From positions 1 to 43,131 of the forward strand of contig CASEIZ010000047.1 of the NCBI GenBank assembly GCA_949288185.1: DNA of 43,131 nucleotides. The letters are read 5' to 3'. The notes below the pieces were generated by a model that did no database searches, had not been told where the DNA came from, and saw nothing but the letters and a program-made list of their open reading frames with translations. Below, piece after piece: positions 42,971 to 43,131 of this stretch. The stretch is from an uncultured Eubacteriales bacterium (GTDB lineage: Bacteria > Bacillota > Clostridia > TANB77 > CAG-508). Position numbers and translations under genes: made by a program. Within the stretch, counting starts at the first letter, position 1, and each line of letters starts with the position of its first letter.

Positions 42971-43097
42971 AAAACAAATTCAAAGTAGTATATTGTGCAT
43001 TTTTGATATTAAATCCAAACTGAAGGCATACTTTTTGTATGTCGAAGTTTGAATTTAATATTAAAAATGTGCAAGATGCTGCTTTCAATTTGTTTTT
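42971..43097. repeat. Foldback element 4 between fabG and fabF
   Basis: Outer arms AAAACAAATT (42971-42980) and its complement at 43087-43097, inner arms with TGCATTTTT, ATATTAAAT and AAACT all paired, and a centre GCATACTTTTTGTATG (43026-43041) like that of element 3. Its right end runs into the TAA stop of the fabG gene at 43096-43098. Confidence 0.75.
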
Positions 43098-43131
43098 ACA
43101 TGACCATTCCACCATCTACATTAATCACTTG
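43096..43131 (-). CDS. fabG: 3-oxoacyl-ACP reductase FabG, last residues only
   Basis: The right edge holds 11 codons and a TAA on the minus strand, reading QVINVDGGMVM. That is the C-terminal end of SDR-family FabG (GQxxxVDGGMxM), and its place ahead of fabF agrees. The rest of the gene is outside the window. Confidence 0.8.
   Translation of the reverse strand, partial: QVINVDGGMVM

Overview
This is an AT-rich window (roughly 30% GC by eye) from a low-GC Gram-positive bacterium of the Bacillota, most likely an anaerobic Clostridia-type organism. The evidence is strong AGGAGG ribosome binding sites, a T-box ahead of valS, a SpoVB-type flippase, a VanW-domain protein, a DacF-type carboxypeptidase and a fatty acid operon of the fabG-fabF-accB-fabZ kind. 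Species cannot be given from the sequence. Most genes lie on the minus strand; short plus-strand groups lie at 7.0-10.9 kb, 13.4-15.5 kb and 31.3-32.6 kb.

Layout. 0-1.75 kb: start of dxr, an FMN reductase-like flavoprotein and nadE. 1.9-2.7 kb: an orphan gene of unknown function with a near-consensus promoter. 2.8-6.9 kb: miaB-mutS. 7.0-10.9 kb: an unknown gene, rpmE, a small membrane protein, a VanW-domain protein and a SpoVB-like flippase. 10.98-11.35 kb: a promoter-to-terminator unit that looks like a structured RNA of about 330 nt, unusually GC-rich for this genome, with a 49-codon ORF inside. 11.4-13.2 kb: an FtsZ homologue without its C-terminal tail and a double-OB SSB-like protein. 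13.4-15.5 kb: a radical SAM / DUF4130 pair linked to DNA metabolism.

15.5-24.2 kb is a compact six-gene minus-strand operon: BtaA-like (DUF3419), dolichol/phytol kinase-like, GNAT, AMP-forming ligase, UbiA prenyltransferase (frameshifted) and PEP-synthase-like phosphotransferase. All six families act on lipids or activated small molecules, so this is the best candidate in the window for an undescribed pathway, probably an unusual membrane lipid. 24.3-30.4 kb is an ABC transporter (MacB/FtsX type), a YgjV-like membrane protein and a two-component system whose regulator is frameshifted. 30.4-33.5 kb holds a zinc-dependent phospholipase C-like protein, a frameshifted D-Ala-D-Ala carboxypeptidase and two small paralogous proteins of unknown function. 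33.7-36.7 kb is valS with its T-box. 37-39 kb is an iron alcohol dehydrogenase and a membrane-anchored protein. 39.2-43.1 kb is fabG(end)-fabF-accB-fabZ-pfk.

Two themes cut across the genes. First, intergenic spaces hold families of palindromes. A 31-nt GGGACG-type element abuts stop codons with no gap at three genes, related palindromes touch or lie within a base of the stop at others, and long foldback elements share core motifs but have different self-complementary arms. Second, three otherwise good genes (UbiA, response regulator, carboxypeptidase) are each broken by a net +1 frameshift, two of them in short A runs. This suggests uncorrected assembly indels rather than three true pseudogenes.
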